From Chloroflexota bacterium (lineage in GTDB: Bacteria; Chloroflexota; Dehalococcoidia; UBA2247; RBG-13-53-26), in the NCBI GenBank assembly GCA_026389585.1, contig JAPLHP010000011.1, forward strand, positions 1 to 42,483: 42,483 nt of DNA, in the 5' to 3' direction. The position numbers and the translations under genes are program-made. Under the pieces are notes generated by a model. That model made no database searches. It had not been told where the DNA came from and saw only the letters and a list, made by a program, of their open reading frames with translations. Positions 26,104 through 34,392 of this stretch are shown here, piece after piece (within the stretch, counting starts at the first letter, position 1; every line of letters begins with the position of its first letter).

Positions 26104-26664
26104 TCATTGAATGGGCCTCGATTTTGCGTCCTCTACCACCCATTCTACTGCCTCGTACAGGCTGCCAGCAATATGATCGGGTAATTGATGCTGTTGCTTG
26201 TTTTCTGTCTGGCTTGGATCTGTAGTCAACCAGACTGTCCGACAACCGGCGGCATTACCTGCCTCCACGTCCTTGGCATCATCGCCGATCATGTATGACA
26301 TCTCTAAGGCTATGCCCATATCCTTTGCCGCTTGCAGGAGAAGTGCAGGCTTTGGCTTGCGGCAATCACATCCATCATCGGGATGGTGGGGGCAAAAATA
26401 GATAGCGTCCACAAAGGCATGATGTTTGTGCAATTCCTGCTTCATCTTTTGGTGAATGAGGGACAATGTCTCCTCTGTGAAGTAACCCCGAGCTATTCCT
26501 GATTGATTGGTGATCACCACAGTCTTGAAACCATGTTGATTCACCATTCGAATTCCCTGCGGTGCATGGGGCAGAATCTCAAAGTCTTCCACACGGCGGC
26601 AATAGGGGACATCTTTGGCGATGGTGCCATCCCTGTCAAGGAATACGGCTCTGTCCAATGCCAT
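26104..26664 (-). CDS. gmhB: D-glycero-D-manno-heptose 1,7-bisphosphate 7-phosphatase (GmhB)
   Basis: A 186-residue HAD-superfamily phosphatase. Catalytic aspartates in FLDRDGTI (about 8-15), ITNQSGIARG for the second HAD motif, the GmhB zinc-loop cysteines and histidines in CPHHPDDGCDCRKPKP, and the acidic motif MIGDDAKDVEAG. It removes the 7-phosphate from heptose 1,7-bisphosphate. It lies between the SIS gene (8-bp gap) and the kinase (27-bp gap). Length is normal. Confidence 0.92.
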   Translation of the reverse strand: MALDRAVFLDRDGTIAKDVPYCRRVEDFEILPHAPQGIRMVNQHGFKTVVITNQSGIARGYFTEETLSLIHQKMKQELHKHHAFVDAIYFCPHHPDDGCDCRKPKPALLLQAAKDMGIALEMSYMIGDDAKDVEAGNAAGCRTVWLTTDPSQTENKQQHQLPDHIAGSLYEAVEWVVEDAKSRPIQ

Positions 26665-26672
26665 AGTCCCTT

Positions 26673-27260
26673 TCAGCCATCTGCTCTAAGGCATGAGGTC
26701 ATCACGTGACCCAGCATGAGGTGTACATCCTCGACCTGCTCCATGGAGTTGTCAGGCACGATAACGCAGAGGTCAACGAGGTCCTTCATTTTCCCTCCGT
26801 CGAAGCCGGTGAGCCCAATAGTGATAGCGCCAACGGACTTTGCCAGCTTCAGTGCCTTGAGCACATTGGGTGACCTGCCGCTTCCACTAATGCCAATGAC
26901 CACATCCCCTGGCTCAACCTGGGTTTGCAGTTGTTGAGAGAAGATATCCTCGTACGAGGTATCATTGGCCCAGGCAGAGATAAGAGGCACGTTGTCAGTC
27001 AGGGCGATGGCTCGCAGGCGGGGTTTATCTGGAGCGATAGTTCCCTTAGTTAGATCAACAGCGAGGTGAGAAGCAGTGGCAGCGCTGCCTCCATTACCGA
27101 AAAGGAAAACCTGTTTCTTCTGAGCGCGTGCACTCCTCAAAACCTGAACCATCTGTTCTATGGTCTCTAGAGGCAACTTGGTCAAAGTAGCGCGCATTTC
27201 GTCCAGATAAGCTTTTATGATTTGGCTGCTTCTAGTCATTGGAACCACCTCGCTTGTCAT
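26673..27260 (-). CDS. Second SIS-domain sugar-phosphate isomerase (GmhA-like)
   Basis: A 195-residue SIS protein with the same core as GmhA: VFLFGNGGSAATASHLAVDL, VVIGISGSGRSPNVLKAL, GLTGFDGGKMKDLVD and MLGHVMTS. Differences from the gene at 24446 are wide, including SGSGRSP for STSGNSP and a shorter C-terminus, so it may be a second isomerase subunit or act on another sugar phosphate. It is first in the operon. The ATG at 27260 has GGGAG 6 nt upstream; an ATG seven codons on, with its own AGGTGG, is the alternative. Confidence 0.85.
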   Translation of the reverse strand: MTSEVVPMTRSSQIIKAYLDEMRATLTKLPLETIEQMVQVLRSARAQKKQVFLFGNGGSAATASHLAVDLTKGTIAPDKPRLRAIALTDNVPLISAWANDTSYEDIFSQQLQTQVEPGDVVIGISGSGRSPNVLKALKLAKSVGAITIGLTGFDGGKMKDLVDLCVIVPDNSMEQVEDVHLMLGHVMTSCLRADG

Positions 27261-27474
27261 TTTGCTCTCCCTATAACCCCCCATTTGCCTCATGACCTTC
27301 GCGGCTTGAATGGAACTGTCCAATAGCCAGACACAAGAATACTTTTGGGAGTTCACTTTGTCAATTTTTATTGAGAGTCCTTCACAAAGCGAAGGATTCT
27401 CAGAAGGACGACGCGGCAATCCCTACATCGGTATTCGCGTAGCAATGACATTCGCCATATGACGGCAATCGTTT

Positions 27475-27502
27475 CTGGATTCCCTTTTGCACGGGAATGA
27501 CA
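27475..27502. repeat. Dispersed 28-bp palindromic repeat, family 3 (copy 2)
   Basis: CTGGATTCCCTTTTGCACGG followed by GAATGACA; 26 of 28 positions match the copy at 24264-24291. Confidence 0.75.
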
Positions 27503-27542
27503 GATGAGCGAAGTTGTCATTGCGAGTCCTTCGCTCTGGGAA

Positions 27543-27560
27543 GTCCTTCCGCAGAAGGAC
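27543..27560. repeat. Dispersed hairpin, family 4 (copy 2)
   Basis: GTCCTTCCGCAGAAGGAC, a near-perfect palindrome shared with 24307-24327. Confidence 0.7.
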
Positions 27561-27723
27561 GACGAAGCAATCCCGGGGTGGTGTGATGCGGCCAGGCGAA
27601 TGTAGGGATTGCCGCGCCTTCTCCTAGCCCGGATTGGAGAATGGCTCGCAATGACATGATGCGGCGTGCATGGTCACTCCAGCCTGTAGGGACTCTGTCC
27701 GAAGTCCGAAACCGGAGATTAGT

Positions 27724-27745
27724 GGACAGACCTTTAGGTCTGTCC
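27724..27745. repeat. Dispersed hairpin, family 2 (copy 2)
   Basis: GGACAGACCT, TT, AGGTCTGTCC, followed by CTAC as in the copy at 24087-24108. The stem has changed on both sides together. Confidence 0.6.
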
Positions 27746-27754
27746 CTACTGGAG

Positions 27755-27780
27755 GGAGACCCTTCGGCTTCGCTCAGGGT
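27755..27780. repeat. Dispersed 26-bp repeat, family 1 (copy 2)
   Basis: Identical to 23872-23897 over 26 bp and in the same orientation. Confidence 0.8.
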
Positions 27781-27850
27781 GACATATTGCATAAAAGTCG
27801 GGGGGACAAACCGCACAAAAGTCAGGGTGACATATTGCCCACTGCGTCGG

Positions 27851-27874
27851 GTCATCCTTCTGCGGAAGGACGAC
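27851..27874. repeat. Dispersed hairpin, family 4 (copy 3)
   Basis: Contains CATCCTTCTGCGGAAGGACG, with the CCTTCYGCRGAAGG core. Confidence 0.65.
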
Positions 27875-27994
27875 AGCCACCAGGGTGTATTTGGAGCTCA
27901 TAGTGCATAGTTCATAGCTCATGGGCATAGAGGGCAGCTCATGAATCAGAGAGATTGCATGGGGTACAACAAAGGCAGCCACTACTTGTAGATA

Positions 27995-28579
27995 TCAAGA
28001 TGCCATGGAAAGAGCTACTACAAGCGGCGGAAGGACGATTACCAAGAAGACAGGAATAAGACAGGCAGCAGCGGCCCTGGCAGGTGAGAGGCTGTAATTA
28101 TGGCGCACGGCGATTATGCACAGTGTCAAAATCCAGAGAGAGAGAATGAAGCAACAAGTGAAGTAGACAGTCTGTCCAGTGGCTGAGCTAAGGAAGGCGC
28201 GCAGGAGAGCCAGTGGCCCAACGAACACTGCAGGAAAGGAAGCAAAGCCTACTCCACATAGTATTCCCAGGTAGCTGCCCTTGCCCCGGAAGAGGAGGGC
28301 GAGCATGTGGAAAAGCCCGGCCATCACGATCAGGACTGCCAGAAACATAAGGACCCAGATAGATACCACGGGGGCAAGCTGCAGGGTGCCTCTCCCTGAC
28401 CCAAGTATGACCTCGACGAGTTGAGGAGGATTGGGGAGTAAATCAAAAGCAAATATTAGAGAAACGGATGTGGCTATGAGCAGTGCCCAATGCCAGGGTT
28501 TCTTCCTGGTCACGGTGGAAAATGCCTTTGATGGTGATACCAGAACCTGATAGAGAATGTCCAGTATTAGCGGTTGCAT
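27995..28579 (-). CDS. Yip1-like integral membrane protein
   Basis: A 194-residue membrane protein with about five hydrophobic helices (about 31-48, 68-95, 100-125, 135-155, 165-190). The N-terminal ILYQVLVSPSKAFSTV, a helix with a proline before the first membrane segment, is typical of bacterial Yip1/YIF1 (PF04893) proteins. Role unknown. The ATG at 28579 has only a weak ribosome site. It is divergent from hrcA and shares the 256-bp intergenic region with it. Confidence 0.7.
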   Translation of the reverse strand: MQPLILDILYQVLVSPSKAFSTVTRKKPWHWALLIATSVSLIFAFDLLPNPPQLVEVILGSGRGTLQLAPVVSIWVLMFLAVLIVMAGLFHMLALLFRGKGSYLGILCGVGFASFPAVFVGPLALLRAFLSSATGQTVYFTCCFILSLWILTLCIIAVRHNYSLSPARAAAACLIPVFLVIVLPPLVVALSMAS

Positions 28580-28759
28580 TAGTTGCTACCCACGATAACA
28601 AGCTTAAGCGGCGCAGAAAAATGCTTTGTTGTGGCCAATCTGTCGCCGGACGGGAGTGATCTGCGCTGCGCTTGCCTCTGGCGTCTCATTATGGGTTATA
28701 TAATCTTCAAAGGCAAATGATGTGTAATGATGTGTGTTGAGCTATCCGTGTCAACTCAT

Positions 28760-28788
28760 TTGACAGGCAGAAGAACCAGTGATAGAGT
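28760..28788 (+). promoter_or_regulatory. Likely promoter of the hrcA-grpE-dnaK operon
   Basis: TTGACA (28760-28765) and TAGAGT (28783-28788, four of six consensus bases) are separated by 17 bp. Transcription would start near 28795, at the first base of the CIRCE-like operator. Confidence 0.6.
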
Positions 28789-28794
28789 AAGTAA

Positions 28795-28821
28795 TTAGCA
28801 GTCTCGGTAGGAGACTGCTAA
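28795..28821. promoter_or_regulatory. Variant CIRCE operator (HrcA binding site)
   Basis: TTAGCAGTC (28795-28803), nine bases, then GACTGCTAA (28813-28821). This is the 9-9-9 arrangement of CIRCE (TTAGCACTC-N9-GAGTGCTAA) with one compensated change per arm (C to G on the left, G to C on the right). The palindrome extends two bases outward (AA/TT) and into the spacer (TC/GA), leaving a GGTAG centre. It lies 14 bp before hrcA, so the repressor would control its own operon. Confidence 0.85.
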
Positions 28822-28835
28822 TTTGCAGGGGAAAG

Positions 28836-29861
28836 ATGGATCGTTTGTTAGAAAGAAGGGCAACTATTCTCAGTATCGTTGTAGGGGAGTACATAGACTC
28901 TGGTACTCCGGTAGCTTCTGAGAGTATGGCACGGTGCTATTCTTTGAAGGTTAGTCCGGCGACCATACGCAACGACATGGCTTCTCTTGAAGAGGAAGGG
29001 TACATTCGCCGTCCCCATACGTCTGCCGGGGCTATACCTTCTGACAGGGGTTATCGTTACTACGTTGAATGCCTGATGAAGGAAGCGGAGATCAGCCGGA
29101 AGGATAGACGGGGTATACAAGAGTTCTTCTATCAGGCGGAGCAGGAACCCGACGAGTGGGCGCGATTGGCGGTATCAGTGCTTACCCAGAGGCTGAGGAG
29201 CATTGCTCTGGCCACCCCACCGCGGGCTTCAGGCTGCCACTTCAGACGTTTGGATCTCATAGCCCTTCAAGATTTGCTTATCATGCTGGTGCTGGTTCTA
29301 CAGGAGGGGGGGATCAAACAGCGGCTCATTGCGGTGGAGAAAGTTATCTCTCAGGATGAACTCACTGCTGTGGCTAATAAGATGAATGAGGTTTATCAGG
29401 GACTGGATTATGCTGAGATCCGCGCCGAGGCGACTGATTTGTACCTGTCTCTGCTTGAGGAATCGATTACCGGGGTGATAGTGCACATGATGGAGGCAGA
29501 AAACAAAAGGCGACATGGGCAATTCTATATTGATGGATGGCGTTACCTGTTAGGTCAAGGGGAAATCACCAGGAGCAGGAGGCTGCTCGATCTGGTCGAG
29601 GCCCTGGAGGAGAGGAGCATCCTCAGCACCCTTATTGGTAATCTGGATCATGGGTCAGGAATCAAGATTATCATAGGCAATGAGAACGAAAACGAGGCTT
29701 TACGGGAGTGCAGTGTAATTTTGAGCAACTATGGGGCTTGTGGCAGGACGGGAACTATCGGGATCATCGGCCCCACGCGCATGTCCTACAGTCGAGCGAT
29801 TCCTATGATAAACTATCTGTCTAATCTTATGAGTGATTTGCTAGTTGAGGTATACTCTTGA
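28836..29861 (+). CDS. hrcA: Heat-inducible transcription repressor HrcA
   Basis: A 341-residue HrcA of normal length. The N-terminal winged helix is clear: ERRATILSIVVGEYIDSGTP at about 5-25, then ATIRNDMASLEEEGYI and RRPHTSAGAIPSDRGYR. The C-terminal GAF-like domain ends with GIIGPTRMSYSRAIPMINYL. It binds CIRCE and represses chaperone genes until heat stress titrates GroEL. AGGGGAAAG precedes the ATG. It is first in the operon, just downstream of its own presumed operator. Confidence 0.95.
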   Translation: MDRLLERRATILSIVVGEYIDSGTPVASESMARCYSLKVSPATIRNDMASLEEEGYIRRPHTSAGAIPSDRGYRYYVECLMKEAEISRKDRRGIQEFFYQAEQEPDEWARLAVSVLTQRLRSIALATPPRASGCHFRRLDLIALQDLLIMLVLVLQEGGIKQRLIAVEKVISQDELTAVANKMNEVYQGLDYAEIRAEATDLYLSLLEESITGVIVHMMEAENKRRHGQFYIDGWRYLLGQGEITRSRRLLDLVEALEERSILSTLIGNLDHGSGIKIIIGNENENEALRECSVILSNYGACGRTGTIGIIGPTRMSYSRAIPMINYLSNLMSDLLVEVYS

Positions 29862-29875
29862 ACCAAGAGGCTTAC

Positions 29876-30427
29876 ATGGAAGAGAATAGGCAGGAAGAAA
29901 TCGTAGAGGTGGCAGCTGAGGGTAAAGAAGAGCTGAACAAGGCTCTGGAGGAAGAAAAGGCCAAGGCAGAAAAGTATCTGGGCAACTGGCAAAGAGCAGA
30001 AGCTGATTTCGATAATTACCGGAAACGGGTTGAGCAGGAGAAGAGTGACCTCGTCAGATTTGCCAATACATCGCTTATTCTTAACCTGTTGCCGGTGCTC
30101 GACGATATGGAACGTGCCTTCAGGTCGCTTCCCGACAAGCTGGCGCAGATGACGTGGACGGACGGCATTCGGCTTATTCATCGTAAGCTCCAGGCCACTT
30201 TGGAAGCGCAGGGAGTCTCTGAGATCAAGGCAGTAGTGGAGCCCTTCGATCCCGCTGTTCATGAGGCAGTGGCTCAGGGTGTAGGGGAGGAAGGGAAGAT
30301 AGTTGAGGAGTTACAGAAAGGATACAAATTGCACGGTCGAGTAATTCGGCCCGCCTATGTGGTCGTTGGCAATGGTACACAGCAAAAAGAAAATGAGACG
30401 GACCAGCCTAATGGTTCCGGAGATTGA
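29876..30427 (+). CDS. grpE: Nucleotide exchange factor GrpE
   Basis: A 183-residue GrpE. The acidic N-terminus and the long coiled coil (about 10-60, [20 protein letters not shown]) lead to [11 protein letters not shown]. The beta domain ends with the GrpE signature [17 protein letters not shown]. It drives ADP release from DnaK. AGAGG lies 5 nt before the ATG at 29876; a TTG at 29858 overlapping the hrcA stop is an alternative that would add six residues. Its stop lies 12 bp before dnaK. Confidence 0.95.
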   Translation: MEENRQEEIVEVAAEGKEELNKALEEEKAKAEKYLGNWQRAEADFDNYRKRVEQEKSDLVRFANTSLILNLLPVLDDMERAFRSLPDKLAQMTWTDGIRLIHRKLQATLEAQGVSEIKAVVEPFDPAVHEAVAQGVGEEGKIVEELQKGYKLHGRVIRPAYVVVGNGTQQKENETDQPNGSGD

Positions 30428-30438
30428 GGAGGACAAAT

Positions 30439-32364
30439 ATGGGTAGAGCAGTAGGGATAGACCTGGGAACGACGTTTAGTGAGATAGCGACGATGGAGGG
30501 AGGTCAGCCAAAGATCATTCCTTCCGTGGAGGGCAGCACCCTGTTCCCCTCAGTGGTAGCGATGGGAAACACGGGTGAACGCCTTGTGGGGCAACTGGCA
30601 AGGCGTCAGGCGATCGTCAACCCTGAGAATACTATCTACAGCATAAAGAGATTCATGGGTCGGAAATGGGGGGAGCCAGCGGGGCGAGAATTACCGGTGG
30701 AAGAGGATGCCCGGCGCAAGACATACAAGGTGACGAAGGGGCCAAACAACGAGGTTCGGGTGGTCATGGGAGGGAAGGAGTACAGGCCGGAGGAGATCTC
30801 GGCCGTGATTCTGCAGAAGCTTAAGGCTGATGCCGAGACATATCTTGGTGAGAAGGTAACTGATGCCGTAATCACTGTCCCGGCCTACTTCAACGATGCT
30901 CAGCGGCAGGCGACCAAAGACGCAGGGGCCATTGCCGGACTCAACGTGTTGCGAATAATCAACGAGCCGACGGCTGCTGCCTTGGCCTATGGACTGGATA
31001 AGAAGAAGGAACAGACTATCGCCGTATACGACCTTGGAGGCGGGACTTTTGACGTATCCATACTCGAGCTAGGTGAAGGGACATTCCAGGTGAAATCCAC
31101 CGCCGGGGATACTCACCTGGGTGGTGATGATTTCGACCAGAGAATCATGGATTGGATTTGTGATGAATTCAAACGAGGGCAGGGGATAGATCTGCGCCAG
31201 GACCGGATTGCGCTGCAGCGAATCAGGGAAGCGGCTGAGAAGGCCAAGATAGAACTATCCACCATGCAGCAAACAGAGATAAGCCTCCCTTACGTCACTG
31301 CAGACGCAAGCGGTCCTAAACACCTCAGCATGAGTCTGACGAGAGCAAAGCTGGAACAACTGGTAATGGATTTGGCAGAAAAAACGTTAGAGCCCTGCCG
31401 GCAGGCACTAGCGGATTCTGGCAAGACAGCAGCACAGATTGATGAGGTGATACTGGTTGGTGGGCAAACGAGGATGCCGCTTGTTCAACAAAAAGTAAAG
31501 GGGTTGTTTGGTAAGGAACCTCATAAAGGGGTGAATGCAGATGAGGTGGTGGCTAGCGGAGCGGCCATTCAGTCCGGCGTACTCAAGGGTGAAGTGAGAG
31601 AGGTACTCCTTCTGGATGTTACGCCGCTGACCCTGGGTATCGAGACTCTGGGTGGCGTGGCCACACCCCTGATCCCGCGCAATACCACTATTCCCAGCAG
31701 CAAGAGCCAGGTCTTTTCCACTGCTGCTGACAACCAGCCCAGTGTAGAGGTCCATGTCATACAGGGCGAGCGCCCCATGGCGACTGACAATAAGACGCTG
31801 GGGAGGTTCATGCTCGATGGTATTCTTCCTGCACCGCGCGGCATGCCGCAGGTCGAAGTCACCTTTGACATTGATGCCAATGGCATCCTCAAGGTAAGTG
31901 CCAAAGATAAAGGTACCGGCAGAGAGCAGAAAATCACTATTACTGCCTCCAGCGGCCTCAACAAGGATGAAGTAGAGCGGATGAAGAAAGAGGCAGAGGT
32001 GCATGCTGCAGATGATCAGAAGAGGAAGGATGAGGTCGAAGCCCGCAACACTGCTGATACGTTGGTCTACACTGCTGAGAAGACGATGCGGGAGCATGGA
32101 GACAAGGTGCCGGCCGACGTGAAGCAGCAAGTCGAAGGCAAGATCGCCGCTGTCCGCTCAGCGATGCAGGGTCAGGACATAAGCTATCTTCGCCGCACCG
32201 TTCAGGAGCTTTCTGAGGTTCTGCAGCGGGTCGGCGCCAGTGTTTATCAGCAACCAGGAGCGCCGCCGCCAGGTGGTGAGGCCCCACCTCCACCAGGAGG
32301 CCAGGGTCCCGCCGGGGGCAAACCTGACGAGGGCAGTGTCGATGGTGAGTTCCGAGAGGTATAA
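30439..32364 (+). CDS. dnaK: Chaperone DnaK (Hsp70)
   Basis: A 641-residue Hsp70 of usual length. The ATPase domain has [12 protein letters not shown] at the N-terminus (the common GTTNS is GTTFS here), [13 protein letters not shown], and [14 protein letters not shown]. The substrate domain has [14 protein letters not shown]. The C-terminal tail is rich in Pro and Gly ([16 protein letters not shown]) and ends in EFREV. GAGGAGG precedes the ATG at 30439. It folds and protects proteins with GrpE and a DnaJ partner. No dnaJ follows, although hrcA-grpE-dnaK-dnaJ is a common order; the next gene is a tRNA. Confidence 0.97.
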   Translation: MGRAVGIDLGTTFSEIATMEGGQPKIIPSVEGSTLFPSVVAMGNTGERLVGQLARRQAIVNPENTIYSIKRFMGRKWGEPAGRELPVEEDARRKTYKVTKGPNNEVRVVMGGKEYRPEEISAVILQKLKADAETYLGEKVTDAVITVPAYFNDAQRQATKDAGAIAGLNVLRIINEPTAAALAYGLDKKKEQTIAVYDLGGGTFDVSILELGEGTFQVKSTAGDTHLGGDDFDQRIMDWICDEFKRGQGIDLRQDRIALQRIREAAEKAKIELSTMQQTEISLPYVTADASGPKHLSMSLTRAKLEQLVMDLAEKTLEPCRQALADSGKTAAQIDEVILVGGQTRMPLVQQKVKGLFGKEPHKGVNADEVVASGAAIQSGVLKGEVREVLLLDVTPLTLGIETLGGVATPLIPRNTTIPSSKSQVFSTAADNQPSVEVHVIQGERPMATDNKTLGRFMLDGILPAPRGMPQVEVTFDIDANGILKVSAKDKGTGREQKITITASSGLNKDEVERMKKEAEVHAADDQKRKDEVEARNTADTLVYTAEKTMREHGDKVPADVKQQVEGKIAAVRSAMQGQDISYLRRTVQELSEVLQRVGASVYQQPGAPPPGGEAPPPPGGQGPAGGKPDEGSVDGEFREV

Positions 32365-32444
32365 TATCCCACATCAGCCCTGATTTTTGGCTCCTTACGA
32401 ACTTGCAGTCAGGGAACTGAAAGTCGTATCCTGTTGATGTTGTT

Positions 32445-32521
32445 CGGGGTGTAGCGCAGTCTGGTAGCGCACCTGAATGGGGTTCAGGTGGTCGTGCGTT
32501 CGAATCGCACCACCCCGACCA
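32445..32521 (+). tRNA. tRNA-Pro (anticodon GGG)
   Basis: The cloverleaf can be drawn fully: acceptor CGGGGTG/CACCCCG, D arm GCGC-GCGC, anticodon stem CCTGA/TCAGG with loop ATGGGGT (anticodon GGG, G37), T arm GTGCG-TTCGAAT-CGCAC, discriminator A and an encoded CCA. The anticodon pairs with CCC and CCU proline codons. The minus-strand tail of a broken integrase reads into its 3' half, which is the usual geometry for an integration site in a tRNA. Confidence 0.95.
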
Positions 32522-32684
32522 TCTTCTGAGCGTCAGTTGGCACTATTTTGGCACCATTTGTTCTGGAACCTCCCTTTTCCAGGAAGTCGTCAAACCTCTG
32601 GGCTGCCTCTTTTTGCTGTGTTGGCAAAACATGGACATAGGTATCGAGTGTCGTCCTGACCGAGCTGTGACCTAGGAGCCTGGG
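32484..32684 (-). pseudogene. C-terminal remnant of a tyrosine recombinase/integrase at tRNA-Pro
   Basis: The minus-strand frame reads LLGHSSVRTTLDTYVHVLPT, then AAQRFDDFLEKGG, and stops inside the tRNA gene. LGHSS...T.DTYVH holds the last catalytic histidine and the nucleophilic tyrosine of phage-type integrases. A TGA cuts the frame just upstream of PRLLGHSS and the rest of the gene is gone, so it is a fragment of about 66 codons. Confidence 0.8.
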
Positions 32685-33040
32685 TCACGAGTATTTGCCC
32701 AAAGCTAGGCTGGGCGCAAGCCAACGGTTGTTTTGTGTCTAACTTATCCGCGTTGTCCGAGTGGTGACCCACCCTCCTAGATTGCTGGCCTGGCCTCTCT
32801 ATCACATAATGCCGGCACTCCAAGGCTTGTGCCGTATGAAGGCCCCCTTTGTATCCAAGCTGAGGTTGGCTGACTCTACCACATATCCAACCAGTGAGGT
32901 AGCATAGCCAATTTGACTTTGCCATAATCTTCGTGATATTGTCCCATTAGTTTTTCCACACGGTACACAATTCGGTCAGCCTTCTGTATATGATGCCCGA
33001 GCGGGGCAGGTCGGAATCGAATCGATAGGAGGTCTAGGCA
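32685..33040. other. Non-coding region after the integrase remnant
   Basis: No supported gene in these 356 bases. Positions 32851-32870 (GTATCCAAGCTGAGGTTGGC) repeat at 33551-33570 with one change, and the first part (TTTGTATCCAAG) repeats again near 34896-34907. Confidence 0.5.
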
Positions 33041-33388
33041 ATGGGAGGAGTCTTCTGGATCATCTACATCGCAGTGATCGTCTTCATGATAGCGTGTATG
33101 TGGACCGTCTTCGGGAAAGCCGGGAAACCCGGTTGGGGTTGCATCGTTCCGATATACAACATCATGCTTCTATGTGACATTGCCGGAAAATCACGCTGGT
33201 GGACATTGCTATGTTGCATTCCATTAGTCAACATTGTCGCCATCATAATTCTGAGCCTTGGTGTGGCCAAGAACTTCGGTAGGAGTGATGGATTTGGAGT
33301 GGGCCTCTGGCTTCTCGCCCCTATCTTCTATGGAATATTGGCGTTCGGGTCTTCTCAGTATTCTCGACTCCCTGGGAAACAGGTGTAG
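33041..33388 (+). CDS. DUF5684-like small membrane protein
   Basis: A 115-residue protein with four hydrophobic helices. The first (WIIYIAVIVFMIACMWTVFG) is followed by KAGKPGWGCIVPIYNIMLLC, where KAGxPGW...PIYN is the mark of DUF5684 proteins, often found near signal peptidases. The third and fourth helices are at about 59-78 and 85-103. AGGAGG lies 8 nt before the ATG. Function unknown. It lies between two integrase remnants. Confidence 0.75.
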   Translation: MGGVFWIIYIAVIVFMIACMWTVFGKAGKPGWGCIVPIYNIMLLCDIAGKSRWWTLLCCIPLVNIVAIIILSLGVAKNFGRSDGFGVGLWLLAPIFYGILAFGSSQYSRLPGKQV

Positions 33389-33524
33389 GTCACCACAGAC
33401 TATAGACCGTGGATTAGGGCAAAAGACATAAGGCCTGTAGTCATTGAATCCGCTTGGCCCCGTGTCCACACTTAGGGGATTCGGCTTGGCCCGCGTTAAA
33501 TTCCACCATCGCATTCCACCATCG

Positions 33525-33546
33525 CCTTGTAGAACTTCAAGCTGTC
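33525..33546. repeat. Dispersed 22-bp repeat (copy 2)
   Basis: CCTTGTAGAACTTCAAGCTG plus TC. It matches 7530-7551 at 21 of 22 positions and 34831-34852 at 19 of 22. All copies are in gene-free sequence and in the same orientation. Confidence 0.65.
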
Positions 33547-33641
33547 ATCTGTATCCAAGCTGAGGTTGACAGCCACTGTTGGCTGGGTGGTATTATCCTA
33601 GTCGAGCCATTTCAACTGGTTATCATCAAGGGAGGATTCAA

Positions 33642-34340
33642 ATGAAACGTCTTCTAGTTCTTACAGTACTCCTTCTAGGTATAGCAGTGGTTTTTGTAGG
33701 GTGTGGGGCTAAGAGCGATTCTGCTGCAGTGGAGGACACGATAAGAGGGTACATTTCTGCGTACAATTCTGGAGACTATGAGAAATGCGTGAGCTATTTC
33801 GATAACCTCAGTGAAGAGGAAAGAAGTGCCATGTTGTCTGAGCTAGAACAGAGCGGGGGATCGTCTGAGGAAATCACGATAGAGAGCATTGACAACATAA
33901 CTGTCAGTGACTCAATAGCAACAGCCACTGTGAAGATGACCTGGGCAGGTGATACAGAGACGTCCGAAATAAGCCTGGTAAAGAAGGATGGGGAATGGAA
34001 ACTCAGTACGGAAGATGTCGGGCCTGCCAATAACCTGCAGGCAGCCAATGCCGAGATATACAATGCCAAGACGGCAGTCGCTGCATGTATGGCCGAAGCT
34101 AATAAATGGACGCTCACGCTGCATGCTGCTTGGAATGGCACTGCAGGCAAGGTAACAGCTACGGCCGACGACTTGTCGACAATAGATGCGGCCAGCTTTC
34201 TAAACGATGCGTTCAGGGCTACTTACACGTTCGATGTGGATGGCAACCTTGTGAGCGCCACCCTCACCCCAGCTCCAGGCAATACGGCTTGGACTGGTAT
34301 TAAGTGGGATCACAGTACCCTGAGTTGGGTGCAGGCCTAA
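33642..34340 (+). CDS. Lipoprotein with an NTF2-like domain
   Basis: A 232-residue secreted lipoprotein. The signal peptide MKRLLVLTVLLLGIAVVFVG is followed by the lipobox cysteine at about 21 (VGCG). The following part (about 30-125: VEDTIRGYISAYNSGDYEKC ... TATVKMTWAGD ... VKKDGEWKLS) looks like a DUF4878/NTF2-like ligand fold. The C-terminal ~90 residues, with TATADDLSTIDAASFLND, are a second, unrecognised beta-rich domain. GGGAGG lies 6 nt before the ATG at 33642. Function unknown; 52 bp upstream of the zinc-ribbon gene, perhaps an operon. Confidence 0.78.
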   Translation: MKRLLVLTVLLLGIAVVFVGCGAKSDSAAVEDTIRGYISAYNSGDYEKCVSYFDNLSEEERSAMLSELEQSGGSSEEITIESIDNITVSDSIATATVKMTWAGDTETSEISLVKKDGEWKLSTEDVGPANNLQAANAEIYNAKTAVAACMAEANKWTLTLHAAWNGTAGKVTATADDLSTIDAASFLNDAFRATYTFDVDGNLVSATLTPAPGNTAWTGIKWDHSTLSWVQA

Positions 34341-34392
34341 ATAGGAGTCACCTGAAGCCGGCAAAGAAGACCAACCAGAAGAGGAGGCAAAG

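Larger units (their letters stand above)
27261..27994. other. Long intergenic region made of dispersed repeats
   Basis: No gene is supported in these 734 bases; the open frames inside it come from repeats. It includes two CATTGCGAG...GCAAT-type repeats (about 27517-27575), members of families 1-4, and an AGCTCATAG-type cluster at about 27895-27945. The promoter of the heptose operon must lie at its left end. Confidence 0.7.

Noticed and set aside
27517-27910. Several overlapping frames of about 80-110 codons on both strands
   Set aside because: They run through the dispersed repeats, translate to Arg/Ser/Pro-rich peptides repeated at other repeat loci (for example PERSRRVS) and have no ribosome sites.
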